From Palsa-1033 sp963735455 (lineage in GTDB: Bacteria; Chloroflexota; Limnocylindria; Limnocylindrales; CSP1-4): 64,000 nucleotides of DNA. Below the pieces are notes generated by a model. That model did no database searches, had not been told where the DNA came from, and was given only the letters and a program-made list of their open reading frames with translations. Below are positions 57,334 through 64,000 of this stretch, piece after piece. Location: NCBI GenBank assembly GCA_963735455.1, contig CAVTKZ010000003.1, forward strand, positions 381,207-445,206, written 5' to 3'. The translations under genes and the position numbers were made by a program. How positions within the stretch are numbered: the first letter of the stretch is position 1; each line of letters opens with the position of its first letter.

Positions 57334-57717
57334 CTAGCGCAGGAGATCCGGCAACCAGCAGGCGTAGCCAAGGGACACCAGCGCACGGCACGAGTTCACC
57401 CTCGTGCCGTACTTGAGGTCGATGCCGTGTAGGACGCCATGCCTGTTTAGCGGCCCATACTTCGGGTCCGCGGCTCTTTTGAGATCGCGACTGGTTGTTG
57501 TCGCCGATAGGCTGGTCCCCGCCTCCAAGGGCGCCAGCATCTGGGCTGCCAGCCGTGTCAGCCCAGGCGCTGCTAGATCGGTCACCGCGTTGCGAACATA
57601 CCGACCCGTATCAGCTCGAAACATCCCACGGTTGATAGTGTCGTAGGTGATCCCGTCAGCCTGAGCGAGCAGAACTGGGATCGACAGGTAGTAATGGCGC
57701 TCGCGATGTGCCCAAAT
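57334..57717 (-). pseudogene. C-terminal fragment of an uncharacterised protein
   Basis: Reads RHYYLSIPVLLAQADGITYD then RHGVLHGIDLKYGTRVNSCR and a stop at 57334. The pattern (YYLSIP...QADGI...NRHGVLHG) is that of the C-terminus of a family of unknown-function proteins. The N-terminus is missing: upstream the frame runs into the antisense of another fragment. Confidence 0.5.
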
Positions 57718-57729
57718 GGCTTCGGTGAT

Positions 57730-57915
57730 GGCGGCAGCCCGGTTCTGGAGTCGCTCGTCGACAAGGCGCTCGTGCAGGTGGATGGCCGAGGCGACAGGCT
57801 CCGGATGCTCCAGACGATCGGCGAATATGCCCGGGAGCGCCTCGAGGACTCCAGGGAGGCCCGCGTGATCGCGCTGCGGCATGCCCAGCGGTATGCAGCG
57901 GTTGCGCGCGACATC
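57730..57915 (+). pseudogene. Fragment of a cyclase/ATPase/TPR-type regulator, plus orientation
   Basis: VLESLVDKALVQVDGRGDRL, MLQTIGEYARERLEDSREA and LRHAQRYAAVARDI match the segment following the winged helix in regulators such as the intact one at 26281-29050 (there LVEKSLVYTDPRSTVARFRL). Only this piece exists; it ends where the opposite-strand fragment begins. Confidence 0.6.
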
Positions 57916-57918
57916 CGC

Positions 57919-58149
57919 GACACCATCGAGCGGGGCAAGCGGAAACTCCCGTTCCGCAGCGATCCGCAGCAGGGTCCGGCTGGTGATCACGATGCGAAGC
58001 CTTGGGCAGGCTGCCACCAGCCGGGCGATGTCCGGAGCAGCCGATACGATCTGCTCGAGGTTGTCCAGGAGCAGGAGCGCTTTGTTGTCACCGATCAGCG
58101 AAATGACACCGTCGCCGAGCGTCCGCTCTTCGGCCTCCTTCACGTCCAA
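57919..58149 (-). pseudogene. Fragment of a cyclase/ATPase/TPR-type regulator, minus orientation
   Basis: LIGDNKALLLLDNLEQIVSA and ACPRLRIVITSRTLLRIAAE match the Walker B to sensor segment of the same regulator family. It is in inverted orientation relative to the adjacent downstream segment at 57730-57915, so an internal inversion plus deletion has scrambled one gene. Confidence 0.6.
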
Positions 58150-58274
58150 TCGATCACGCTCACCAACAGCTCCGAAGGTTGGCGAGCCGTCCTGTCGCGC
58201 ACATCCGGCTGGCAGGTGCCGGTCGGCTCCGGGAAGAGTCGGCCCGTCGCAGCAGCACTCGCTCGAGCCCGCGC

Positions 58275-58811
58275 TTAGGCCCGGGCCGCGTCGAGGGCCG
58301 ACTGGAGCGACTGGGCATACGCCTGGCTCGTGTAGGTCGCCCCGGAGACGGTGTCGATGCTCGCGCTCTGAGCGGAGATCGCCTCGCCCCGAAGGATCGG
58401 AGCGACGCTCTGCGAGATGGAGCCCGAGCGACCTCCGCTCGGAAGCTGCACCGCCGTCACGTCAGTGATCTTGCCGTCGGCCAGCGTGATCTTCACCTGG
58501 ACCTGGCCGTACGGGTCATCGACCACCGCACCGGTGAACGTACCAGCGGCCTTCGCGACCGGAGCCGTCGGACTAGCGGGTGTCGTGGAGCCCCGGACCT
58601 GCGCGGCGGGCGGCAGCGCAGCCGAGCTCCCGGCCGGTGTCTTGAACCCGAACAGCAGGGCCAGGGCGAGGACTGCCATCACCGGGTAGACCGCGAGACG
58701 CCAGCGACCCGCCGAGGCCGGCTGACTCCATTCGTCCCTCGCGCCGGCCATGGCTCTATCCAGGCTGCGTTCGAAATTCGGCACGCGAGGCGGTCGCTGT
58801 CCAGTGCTCAT
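58275..58811 (-). CDS. Membrane-anchored FMN-binding domain protein
   Basis: 178 residues, ATG 58811. One membrane segment (LAVYPVMAVLALALLFGF) after a basic tail, a Pro/Ala linker, then an FMN_bind domain (GAVVDDPYGQVQVKITLADG, ISQSVAPILRGEAISAQSAS) ending with DTVSGATYTS. That D-x-x-S-G-A-T motif is where ApbE flavin transferase attaches FMN to threonine, so covalent flavinylation is expected. No ApbE or redox partner is encoded nearby. The start overlaps the regulator stop as ATGA. Confidence 0.85.
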   Translation of the reverse strand: MSTGQRPPRVPNFERSLDRAMAGARDEWSQPASAGRWRLAVYPVMAVLALALLFGFKTPAGSSAALPPAAQVRGSTTPASPTAPVAKAAGTFTGAVVDDPYGQVQVKITLADGKITDVTAVQLPSGGRSGSISQSVAPILRGEAISAQSASIDTVSGATYTSQAYAQSLQSALDAARA

Positions 58812-59207
58812 CCCCCGACCATGGCGATCGGAGATGAGATTCGTCTGATAGCCCACAACCATCCGGCGTCAACTCGGCTCCCGTCGAGCCATCCTGCGCG
58901 TTGGGTCGTCGGGCTCGAAGCTCGGGATTTGGTGCCACCGCCGGATCGCCCGACGTAGATGAGCTGCTCGGTCGACAGCCCGGACCGTGCCCGCAGGTCC
59001 GCGAGATGGCGCTTCGCCGTGCTCCGCGAGATTCCCAAGATTCGCTGCTGTTCGGGCCATCGAGCCACCGGTCACGACGTAGGTCGCGAGGGCCTCGCAC
59101 TGGCGCTCCGTCGCCCTGGGTGGCTGCCTCACGGCTGGTTGCCAGTAATTTGCCGATCGCCGGATCGCGATCCGCTTCGGACGGAGCAGGGGCTCGGTCT
59201 CGTTCAT
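58808..59207 (-). CDS. LuxR-type helix-turn-helix regulator (frameshift)
   Basis: About 132 residues after joining. ATG 59207. HTH region: PPRATERQCEALATYVVTGG, SMARTAANLGISRSTAKRHL, ADLRARSGLSTEQLIYVG, matching LuxR/GerE C-terminal domains. A single extra base at about 59028-59036 divides ANLG from ISRSTAKRHL. There is no receiver or PAS domain. Coupled by ATGA to the FMN-binding gene, which it may regulate. Confidence 0.7.
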
Positions 59208-59293
59208 GCCGTGTGCGCCGCCGTTGCTCCTCGGCGCGGCGTCCGGTTGATCAGGACGAAGCCGGCAGGTGGGTGAGTTAAGGAGGCGCTATC

Positions 59294-59319
59294 CCTCTCG
59301 CCCCGACCAAACTCACCAA
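59294..59319 (+). repeat. Candidate right attachment repeat (tRNA-Pro 3' fragment)
   Basis: Exact copy of 44650-44675, without any 5' tRNA half upstream. Similarity to the left copy continues at lower identity to about 59365. Confidence 0.7.
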
Positions 59320-59387
59320 CCTGGTGGCCGAGCTCAAACGCGGCCGGCGACGCCGCGTCGAAACCCGTGGCGCCACAATGGTGAGCG

Positions 59388-60243
59388 ATGGTGGACGGCG
59401 AGGCACAGATCCGGGCGGCAACCCCTGAGGATGTCCCGGCCATCCGGAGTCTCCTTGCGGCCCACGGCGATGACGGGCCGGCGACCACGGTCGATATCGT
59501 GGGGCCCTACCTCGGCCACCTGATCGAACACGCGACGGCCCTGGTCAGCGAGCGAGCCGGCGAGGTCCTCGCATTCGGGGCCGGGGTGGACACCGGCATC
59601 AGCCGCCACCTCGCGGACCTCTTCGTCCGGCCCGACGTGCTGGGGCAGGGGATCGGTCGGCCGCTCATGGCGGCGGTGTTCGGGGACGCCTGGCTGCGGA
59701 CCACGTTTGCATCGGCTGATCCGCGGGCGCTGCCGCTGTACGTCCGGGCGGGGATGACGCCCCTCTGGCCGTGCCTGTACCTCGAGGGCGTCCCTGACGG
59801 GCTGCCTCCACCAGACCCGGCGATCACGGTCGCTGCGGCTGCTCCGGGCAGCCTCTCCGACCTCGAACGGGCCTGGACGGGAGCCGATCGCCCGATTGAC
59901 CATGCCTTCTGGGCGAGCCAGGCCGACGCCGAGCCCATCGCGATCTTCGAGGGCGGTCAGCCGGTCGCCCTGGGCTACTCTCGCGCTCGGCAGGCGAGCC
60001 CGGCCCGGGTCATCGACCGATTGGTCGTTCGGCCCGGGTCCGATCCCGACCGCACCAGTGCTGGCGGCAATCCGCCTCGGCGCTCGCGGCTCGACGATCG
60101 TGGTCTGCCTCCTCGGCCCAAGCCCGGTCCTGCCGATCCTCCTCCAGGCCCGCTTCCGGATCATCGACCGCGACCAGTTCATGGCCTCTGATCCGGCGCT
60201 CGTCGATCCCATCCGCCTGTTGCCCAACCCCGGGATGCTGTAG
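59388..60243 (+). CDS. GNAT acetyltransferase (frameshift)
   Basis: About 284 residues after joining, ATG 59388. First GNAT unit: IRAATPEDVPAIRSLLAAHG, LADLFVRPDVLGQGIGRPLM (acetyl-CoA loop, with GQGIGR in place of QxxGxG/A), TFASADPRALPLYVRAGMTP. The second half (VIDRLVVRPGSDP, VLAAIRLGARGSTIVVCLLG, LLQARFRIIDRDQF) looks like a degenerate second GNAT unit. A single extra base at about 60047-60055 splits it. Acceptor unknown. Confidence 0.8.
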
Positions 60244-60246
60244 GGA

Positions 60247-60264
60247 CACCATTCGGAGATCGTG
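60247..60264. repeat. Dispersed 18-nt hairpin, degenerate copy
   Basis: CACCATT-CGGA-GATCGTG, weak stem, three bases after the GNAT stop. Confidence 0.25.
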
Positions 60265-60324
60265 TGCCAAGAGTTGGGGAGTTGCCCCAAGGACGGGTTC
60301 GATGAAGCGTAGACTCGAGCGACG

Positions 60325-60621
60325 GTGCCCGACGCTGAAGCTCCCGGAAACCCTCTGGCTTACGAGCTGGCATTCACAGAAGCAGTCCGCGCCCTCGAGA
60401 CTCAGAACGCGAGCCTCGACGGCGTTCGAAACCGCGCTGGGATCGTGATTTCAGCGGCAGCGATCGTCGCTGGCTTCCTTGGACCTGCCACCTTGCACGC
60501 TGATGCCTGGGGTTATGTCGCCGCGATCCTGTTCGTGGCAGCCTGCGTCGGTGCCATCGACGTGCTGCAGCTTGCCTCCAACGGGCTAGTTCGACTCCTC
60601 GGGGGGCGGCAGGCACGATGA
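60325..60621 (+). CDS. Small membrane protein, possibly truncated
   Basis: 98 residues, GTG 60325. AFTEAVRALETQNASLDGVR then two membrane segments (AGIVISAAAIVAGFLGPATL, GYVAAILFVAACVGAI). Relatives with this ALExQ...LDxxRxRAG opening are usually about twice as long, so the C-terminal half may be lost or shifted by an indel after about residue 75. Function unknown. Confidence 0.5.
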   Translation: MPDAEAPGNPLAYELAFTEAVRALETQNASLDGVRNRAGIVISAAAIVAGFLGPATLHADAWGYVAAILFVAACVGAIDVLQLASNGLVRLLGGRQAR

Positions 60622-60694
60622 GAACGTCGTGGGTCGCAGCAGGCAACTGACCTAGCGACCGCTCGCACCAGCGAGCTCTCGATGGCGTCGCGCT

Positions 60695-60946
60695 CTACGA
60701 AGGTCGAGCGCCGTTCAGCAGCTCGTAGCCGGTGCTCGTGAGCTCCACGACGGTGCGTGCCCTTCCTAGTTCGGTGCTCCTGCGCACAACGACGATGAGG
60801 TTGTCGGCGAGCGCGTCTTCCCAGATCGATAGCCTCGGGCACGACGTGCGCCAGGCATCCATGACCTCGCCGTAGGTGCGTTCCCTGCCGGCAAGCCACG
60901 TGAGCATCTGCAGAGTCAGTGCGGGCGGTGCAGACGAGGCAGTCAT
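60695..60946 (-). CDS. Small winged-helix-like protein
   Basis: 83 residues, ATG 60946. ALTLQMLTWLAGRERTYGEV, WRTSCPRLSIWEDALADNLI and VELTSTGYELLNGARP form a compact helix-turn-helix-like unit ending in a beta wing, as in short predicted transcription factors or tRNA-modification-like adapter proteins. Family not named with certainty. Confidence 0.5.
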   Translation of the reverse strand: MTASSAPPALTLQMLTWLAGRERTYGEVMDAWRTSCPRLSIWEDALADNLIVVVRRSTELGRARTVVELTSTGYELLNGARPS

Positions 60947-60984
60947 CAATTCAGATCCTACGGGAACTTCGTTGCGAGAGGAAC

Positions 60985-61167
60985 AGCCCGGCGACGAACC
61001 TCGAACCGATCAACCGCGAGCGACTGTGGCCTTTGGTCAACCGCCACAACATGGGCCTCGCTCCGATCATTCACCCCGGGGCCCGCGGTCGATATGACGT
61101 GTACCAGCAGCACACAACGCGCCCAATTCCTGTTGTCCTGGTGGAGCCCAAGGCGCGAGACTCGTAA
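60985..61167 (+). pseudogene. C-terminal remnant of a deazaflavin-dependent nitroreductase
   Basis: RLWPLVNRHNMGLAPIIHPG followed by YDVYQQHTTRPIPVVLVEP matches the end of F420-dependent (DDN-type) nitroreductase-family proteins. The flavin-binding N-terminal two-thirds is missing and no start is apparent, so this is a decayed gene. Confidence 0.5.
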
Positions 61168-61171
61168 GGCC

Positions 61172-61306
61172 GTGCGGCGGCTCATCGGGTTCGTGATCGG
61201 GATGGTGCTCGTCGCAAGTTGCGCCAGCCCGTCCACCCCCGGCCCCGGCGATACCGGCCCGGCGACGCTCGCTCCCGGAGCATCCACCGGGCAACCCGCC
61301 AGGTGA
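61172..61306 (+). CDS. Very small lipoprotein or truncated lipoprotein
   Basis: 44 residues, GTG 61172. RRLIGFVIGMVLVASCASPS is a complete lipoprotein signal with lipobox VASC, followed by only 25 Pro/Thr/Gly-rich residues. Either a peptide lipoprotein or the surviving 5' end of a deleted gene. Confidence 0.4.
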   Translation: MRRLIGFVIGMVLVASCASPSTPGPGDTGPATLAPGASTGQPAR

Positions 61307-61338
61307 AGATCCCGAGGCAACCCCGCCCGGCGGACTAG

Positions 61339-62526
61339 TTATCGCCCGCGGAACGCGTCGCCGTACCGCACACGCTTACCGACGCGGAGCACCGAATTGG
61401 CGTACATCCGGCCGGCGAACCAGGCCAGACCAGCAACGCTGGCGACCATCAACAAGATCGCCAGGGCGACCTGCCATCCCTGTGCATCGCCGGTCGCGAT
61501 CCGCAACGACATCAGGACCGGGGCGAACGGCGGCAGGAGCGACAGGATCGTGCTCGAGGCACTGCCCGGGTCGGGGAGGGTCACGAAGACCAGCAGGTAG
61601 CCCAGGACCAGAAAGACATTGATCGGCGCTGTGGCACCGGCGGCCTCCTCCTGGCGCGAGACGGTTGCGGCAAGGGCCGCAAAGGCGAGCGAGTAGAACA
61701 GGAATCCGAGCGTGAACCAGCCGAGGTCACCGAGCACGGCGAGTGGCCCGAGGGCCGGCAGCGCCACGGGATGGGTCACCCCGACGAGGAGCAGGGTTGC
61801 CCCGGCCACGACCGAAAGTTGCAGCAGGCCGACGAGCCCGATCCCCAGCACCTTGCCCGCGAGGAGCTGGCTCGGCCGCATCGTCGCCAGGAGGATCTCG
61901 ACCATCCGGGTCGACTTCTCCTCGACGACCCCCTGGGCCACCTGGCCCCCATAGAAGCCGAGCGACACATAGAGCAGGATCGCGACCGCCAGTGCTCCAA
62001 GGAGCTGTCCGGTCCGCTGCGGATCGGCAGGTGCGGCAGGCTTCCGGCTCTGGACGGTGACATTCGTGCCGTTCACGACGCTCGTCACGGTCGCCGGTGT
62101 GAGGCCGACCGCGGTGAGCCGGGCCTCGAGCACGGCGGTGATCAGCGCCGTCTCCACGTCGGCAGGGACCGAGTCCGAAACAACCGCGGTCGGGGCGGTC
62201 GGCGGGCCCGTCACCAGCACGTCGAGCGTCCCGGCATCGACCTGGGCCGTGCCTGCGGCGGCATCGACGATGTCGCTGACGGTGAACGGTGTCCCGGCCG
62301 CAGCGGCTTCGGCGTTGAACACCGGCTCGAGCGCCGTCGCCGCGCCGGTGAAGCCGACCCGGGCAGCAACCGGGGCCGAGCTAGCCGGCTGGAGGGCAGA
62401 GAGAACGATTCCGACCGCGATCAGCGCGACCATGGCACCGGTCCCGATCCGGAATGCCCGCGAGCGCAGACGCAGCCGGATCTCGCGACGGGCGACGAGG
62501 AGGAACATCGGCCGGCCGCTATTCAC
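61339..62526 (-). CDS. ABC-2 type exporter permease (NatB/YhaP-like)
   Basis: 395 residues, GTG 62526, overlapping the ATPase stop as GTGA. N-terminal membrane anchor after FLLVARREIRLRLRSRAFRI, a large extracytoplasmic domain (about 60-180), then five to six membrane segments with QGVVEEKSTRMVEILLATMR, the signature of ABC2_membrane_3/NatB permeases. Likely exports sodium, a peptide or a drug; substrate not readable. Confidence 0.88.
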   Translation of the reverse strand: MNSGRPMFLLVARREIRLRLRSRAFRIGTGAMVALIAVGIVLSALQPASSAPVAARVGFTGAATALEPVFNAEAAAAGTPFTVSDIVDAAAGTAQVDAGTLDVLVTGPPTAPTAVVSDSVPADVETALITAVLEARLTAVGLTPATVTSVVNGTNVTVQSRKPAAPADPQRTGQLLGALAVAILLYVSLGFYGGQVAQGVVEEKSTRMVEILLATMRPSQLLAGKVLGIGLVGLLQLSVVAGATLLLVGVTHPVALPALGPLAVLGDLGWFTLGFLFYSLAFAALAATVSRQEEAAGATAPINVFLVLGYLLVFVTLPDPGSASSTILSLLPPFAPVLMSLRIATGDAQGWQVALAILLMVASVAGLAWFAGRMYANSVLRVGKRVRYGDAFRGR

Positions 62527-63429
62527 GCGGCGTCGGCCTCGAGGACTGTCCGGAAGATCTCGCCGAGCGATGGCTCGACTGGACGAAACTCGTGCACGGG
62601 CCCGGTGGCGAGGGCAGCCTGGAGTAGCACCTGGTCGCTCGCACCCGGGTCAAGCTCGAACAGCAGGCGCGATCCCTCGCGGGTGATGAGCCTCGTGCCA
62701 GGAATGCCCGCCCCCCAGCCCCTGGCCGCATTCGGCACGTCGACCCAGCGCCGCTCGGGAGCTCCCACGCGCACGTCTTTGACCGTGCCGTGGGCAACGA
62801 TCCGTCCCCGGTCGATGATCGCGACCCGGTCGCACAACCGCTCCACGAGCTCGAGCTCGTGGCTCGAGAACAGGACCGGCGCCCGGCGTCGGCCTGCTCG
62901 CGAAGGACGGAGCTCATTACGTCGACGGCCACCGGATCGAGGCCCGAGAAGGGCTCGTCGAGGATCAGCAGGTTCGGTCGAACACGAGCGCGGCCGCGAG
63001 CTGGACGCGCTGCTGGTTGCCAAGGGACAGCGCCTCGACCTCATCCCTGCCACGATCGGCCACGCCGAACCGCGCGATCCAGGCGCCCGCTGCGGCACGA
63101 GCCGCCGTCGATGTCAGGCCGTGGATCTCACCGAGGTAGGCCAGCTGCTCGGCCACGCGCATGTTCGGGTACAGCCCGCGCTCCTCGGGCATGTAGCCGA
63201 TCTGGCGCCGCTCGTCGAACGTCAGCGGCTGGCCCTGGAACCGGGTGATGCCGCTGTCGGGCGTGAGGACGCCCACGACAATCCGCATGGCCGTTGTCTT
63301 GCCGGCGCCGTTGCGGCCCACAAAGCCGAAGAGCTCGCCCGCGGGCACCTCGAGGCTGAGGCGGTCGAGCGCAACGACATCGCCGTAGCGTTTCATCCCG
63401 TCAAGCTCGAGGTTCCGATCGGCGGCCAT
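62523..63429 (-). CDS. ABC exporter ATP-binding protein (NatA-like, two frameshifts)
   Basis: About 302 residues after joining. ATG 63429 follows GGAGG. Walker A GRNGAGKTT; signature degenerate as LSLGNQQRVQLAAAL; Walker B LLILDEPFSGLDP; H-loop LFSSHELELVERLCD. The C-terminal DUF4162-like tail ends RPVEPSLGEIFRTVLE. One base appears missing at about 62972-62978, just before Walker B, and another at about 62880-62885. Both lie in perfectly conserved blocks, so an assembly indel is the simplest reading. Confidence 0.88.
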
Positions 63430-63481
63430 CTCGACCTCCGTGCTTCGCAGGCAGATCCTACAGGCGGCAATCAGATCGGGC

Positions 63482-63499
63482 CACGATGGGTTCATCGTG
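63482..63499. repeat. Dispersed 18-nt hairpin, copy 5 (perfect)
   Basis: CACGATG-GGTT-CATCGTG, perfect 7-bp stem and the same GGTT loop as copy 2. It lies between the ppgK stop and the ABC ATPase start, outside the putative island. Confidence 0.7.
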
Positions 63500-63560
63500 T
63501 CCCAAGATCCGCTGAGCGTCTGGCTGCGGCAGGCCACGTCGCATCAGCCTCGGACCGCCC

Positions 63561-64000
63561 CTATCTCTGGGTGAGCGGACCGGCTGAGATCCCAACCCTC
63601 GCCGCGCCGACAATGCCCGCGAGAATGCCCAGGGCGGCTGGGACGAGCTCCGACTTCGTCTCGAGGAAGCCCTTCGGAAAATCCTTGGCCAACCCTCCGC
63701 CGAGGATGATCAGGTCCGGCCAGAGGTACACCTCGTAGAGCGCAAGAAGCTCGTTGAACTCGCGACCCCATGCCTTCCAGCTGAGGTTCCGTCGCTTGCG
63801 CGCCGCCGGCGAAACCCGGGACTCGGCATCGTCGCCGTGGAACGCGATATGACCGAGCTGGATGTTGGGGACGAGTTCACCTCTGGTGAAGAGGGTCGTG
63901 CCAATCCCGGTCCCCAGGTCCAGGAGGAGTACGACACCCTGGTTGCCGCGACCGGCGCCATAGGCCATCTCGGCCACGCCCGCTGCATCAGAGTCATTGA
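63561..64000 (-). CDS. ppgK: Polyphosphate glucokinase, ROK family (partial)
   Basis: Phosphorylates glucose with polyphosphate or ATP. The N-terminus is beyond the right window edge; about 145 residues are visible, starting inside NDSDAAGVAEMAYGAGRGNQG. Further marks are VLLLDLGTGIGTTLFTRGEL, VPNIQLGHIAFHGDDAESRV, LSWKAWGREFNELLALYEVY and LIILGGGLAKDFPK. LGHIxxHGxDAExR is diagnostic of the PPGK branch, which has glutamate-glycine-histidine-type substrate residues instead of the CxCGxxGC zinc motif of other ROK kinases. Confidence 0.88.
   Translation of the reverse strand, partial: NDSDAAGVAEMAYGAGRGNQGVVLLLDLGTGIGTTLFTRGELVPNIQLGHIAFHGDDAESRVSPAARKRRNLSWKAWGREFNELLALYEVYLWPDLIILGGGLAKDFPKGFLETKSELVPAALGILAGIVGAARVGISAGPLTQR

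Noticed and set aside
59281..59345. Second tRNA-Pro gene at the right repeat
   Set aside because: Only the T-stem, acceptor and CCA are present; no 5' half lies upstream.

Overview
This is a very GC-rich bacterial segment. Overlapping ATGA and TGATG start/stop junctions are common, and GTG and TTG starts are frequent. The gene mix suggests Chloroflexota (Limnocylindria/Ellin6529-like) or, second, Actinomycetota: a polyphosphate-type glucokinase, a class I-alpha glutamine synthetase without an adenylylation loop, LytR-CpsA-Psr (LCP) glycan ligation, and a cyclase/ATPase/TPR regulator. The taxonomic call is inference.

Bases 1-24 kb hold a surface-glycan assembly region. It contains a Wzt/Wzm-type ABC exporter, an SAM methyltransferase, two related glycosyltransferase modules in opposite orientations (2.2-6.9 kb on plus; 18-22.6 kb on minus), an LCP ligase, and wecB and wecC homologues that would make UDP-ManNAc and UDP-ManNAcA. 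Embedded in it are housekeeping genes (PPIC foldase, mazG, rph, rdgB) and a polar amino-acid ABC operon.

Bases 24-44.5 kb are mostly core metabolism and stress genes: TauE/SafE with DUF1634, OsmC, DUF4242, a large cyclase-domain regulator, tRNA-Pro(TGG), a secreted clan-CD-like protein and a LysE exporter. A methionine/sulfur-amino-acid cluster follows (homocysteine methyltransferase, Lrp regulator, Cys/Met PLP enzyme), then ResB, glutamine synthetase, an XRE regulator with an inverted-repeat leader, an MFS pump and a large divergent subtilase.

Bases 44.6-59.3 kb look like a genomic island. A complete tRNA-Pro(CGG) lies at its left edge, and the 3' end of that tRNA plus following sequence is repeated directly at 59.29 kb. 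In between are three MFS pumps, several lipoproteins, a four-gene operon of unknown small proteins, an orphan Clp-N protein, a scrambled gene graveyard and a flavinylated FMN-binding protein. I recognise no integrase. Bases 59.3-64 kb return to chromosomal genes: GNAT, small membrane and wHTH proteins, a Nat-type ABC exporter, and ppgK cut by the window edge.

Two window-wide patterns matter for reading this annotation. First, about 26 apparent frameshifts (roughly 18 read as one extra base) interrupt otherwise well-conserved genes; uncorrected sequencing indels are the likeliest cause, so affected genes are given with joined coordinates. Second, an 18-nt hairpin, CACGAYG-N4-CATCGTG, recurs just after gene ends from 48 kb onward.
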